Assembly: GCA_000416085.1 (NCBI GenBank)
Contig: KE356579.1
Span: forward strand, 225,801 to 231,362
DNA length: 5,562 bases
Origin: a halophilic archaeon J07HX64
Lineage (GTDB): Archaea; Halobacteriota; Halobacteria; Halobacteriales; Haloarculaceae
Direction of reading: 5' to 3'
Shown one piece after another: positions 5,212 to 5,562 of the stretch. The notes under the pieces were generated by a model that did no database searches, had not been told where the DNA came from, and saw only the letters and a program-made list of their open reading frames with translations. The translations under genes were made by a program, and so were the position numbers. Every line of letters begins with the position of its first letter. Positions within the stretch are counted from its first letter, which is position 1.

Positions 5212-5562
5212 ATGAGCGGTGTGCCGTCGTTCGACATCCCGGTCAGACCGAAACGCAGCTACCCGTTCAGCGGTGGTGTCGAGTACGAGGGGTCGACGAC
5301 GTTCGTGCTGTCGCCTGCGGATGATCTCGAGGGGTCGCTCGGGGCGCTCGTCGAGTCGGTGCTCACCGAGGGCCCGTACCGGTACGGAGATTTCCTGAGT
5401 CTACCGATGCCGCTGTATCTGGTCAAAGACCGGGACACCGGTGACGTGTTCCGTGTGTCGGTCCGGGACAGCACGGTCAGACTGCACGCCCTGCCGACAA
5501 CCGACCCGGAGGGGTTCCGGGCGGTTTATAGACGTCTCGTCGACCGGACCGGTCTGTCCTGG
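5212..5562 (+). CDS. Uncharacterised haloarchaeal protein (runs off right edge)
   Basis: The frame is open for 117 codons to the window edge with no stop. I do not recognise a named domain. The protein begins MSGVPSFDIPVRPKRSYPFS, continues with a short helical stretch (about 39-52), then GPYRYGDFLSLPMPLYLVKD (54-73), DTGDVFRVSVRDSTVRLHAL (75-94), and ends with a likely amphipathic helix, EGFRAVYRRLVDRTGL (100-115). The alternating strand pattern in the middle suggests a small soluble alpha/beta domain. There are no cysteines, signal peptide or membrane segments, so it is probably cytoplasmic. It resembles short haloarchaeal hypothetical proteins that I recall only in general form. The ATG fits the box A 28 bases upstream, and codon choice (G or C at third positions) and acidic content are as in the neighbouring genes, supporting a real gene. 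Its function is unknown. Confidence 0.75.
   Translation, partial: MSGVPSFDIPVRPKRSYPFSGGVEYEGSTTFVLSPADDLEGSLGALVESVLTEGPYRYGDFLSLPMPLYLVKDRDTGDVFRVSVRDSTVRLHALPTTDPEGFRAVYRRLVDRTGLSW

Overview
The window looks like chromosomal DNA of a high-GC extreme halophilic archaeon (class Halobacteria). The predicted proteins are rich in Asp and Glu and poor in Lys, and third codon positions are mostly G or C. Several genes have an AT-rich box A centred about 26-28 bases before the start codon and no clear Shine-Dalgarno sequence, the usual haloarchaeal leaderless arrangement. Genus and species cannot be told from the sequence alone.

Layout from left to right. Bases 1-774 (minus strand) hold the N-terminal 258 codons of hisD (histidinol dehydrogenase), cut by the window edge. 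A 348-base divergent intergenic region follows, with the hisD promoter, three copies of a degenerate 20-base block spaced exactly 40 bases apart, and the promoter of sod. Bases 1123-1734 (plus) encode a Mn/Fe-type superoxide dismutase with all four metal ligands. It converges on an erythromycin-esterase-superfamily gene (1799-3124, minus) that keeps the family's Glu/His motifs. A divergent intergenic region with a hairpin and an inverted repeat leads to a 351-residue protein (3239-4294, plus). I read this protein as an OB-fold domain followed by a B-family-polymerase-type 3'-5' exonuclease fold with all its catalytic acids replaced. Its stop codon directly abuts that of a convergent SRAP (YedK/HMCES-type) gene at 4295-5018 (minus), which is broken by one frameshift and one in-frame TAG. 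A palindrome-rich intergenic region then precedes a conserved-looking but unnamed haloarchaeal gene at 5212, which runs off the right edge.

No two neighbouring genes form an obvious operon: every adjacent pair is divergent or convergent. They are best read as separate housekeeping and stress genes: histidine synthesis, superoxide removal, a hydrolase of unknown substrate, a possible single-stranded-DNA-related protein, and a relic or mis-sequenced abasic-site protection protein. The last two could share a DNA-repair theme, but convergent placement alone does not show it. I found no RNA gene, insertion sequence or CRISPR array. The most unusual items are the apparently inactivated exonuclease-like protein, the two lesions in the SRAP gene, and the 40-base-periodic repeat between hisD and sod. 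I see no clear evidence of a new multi-gene system.
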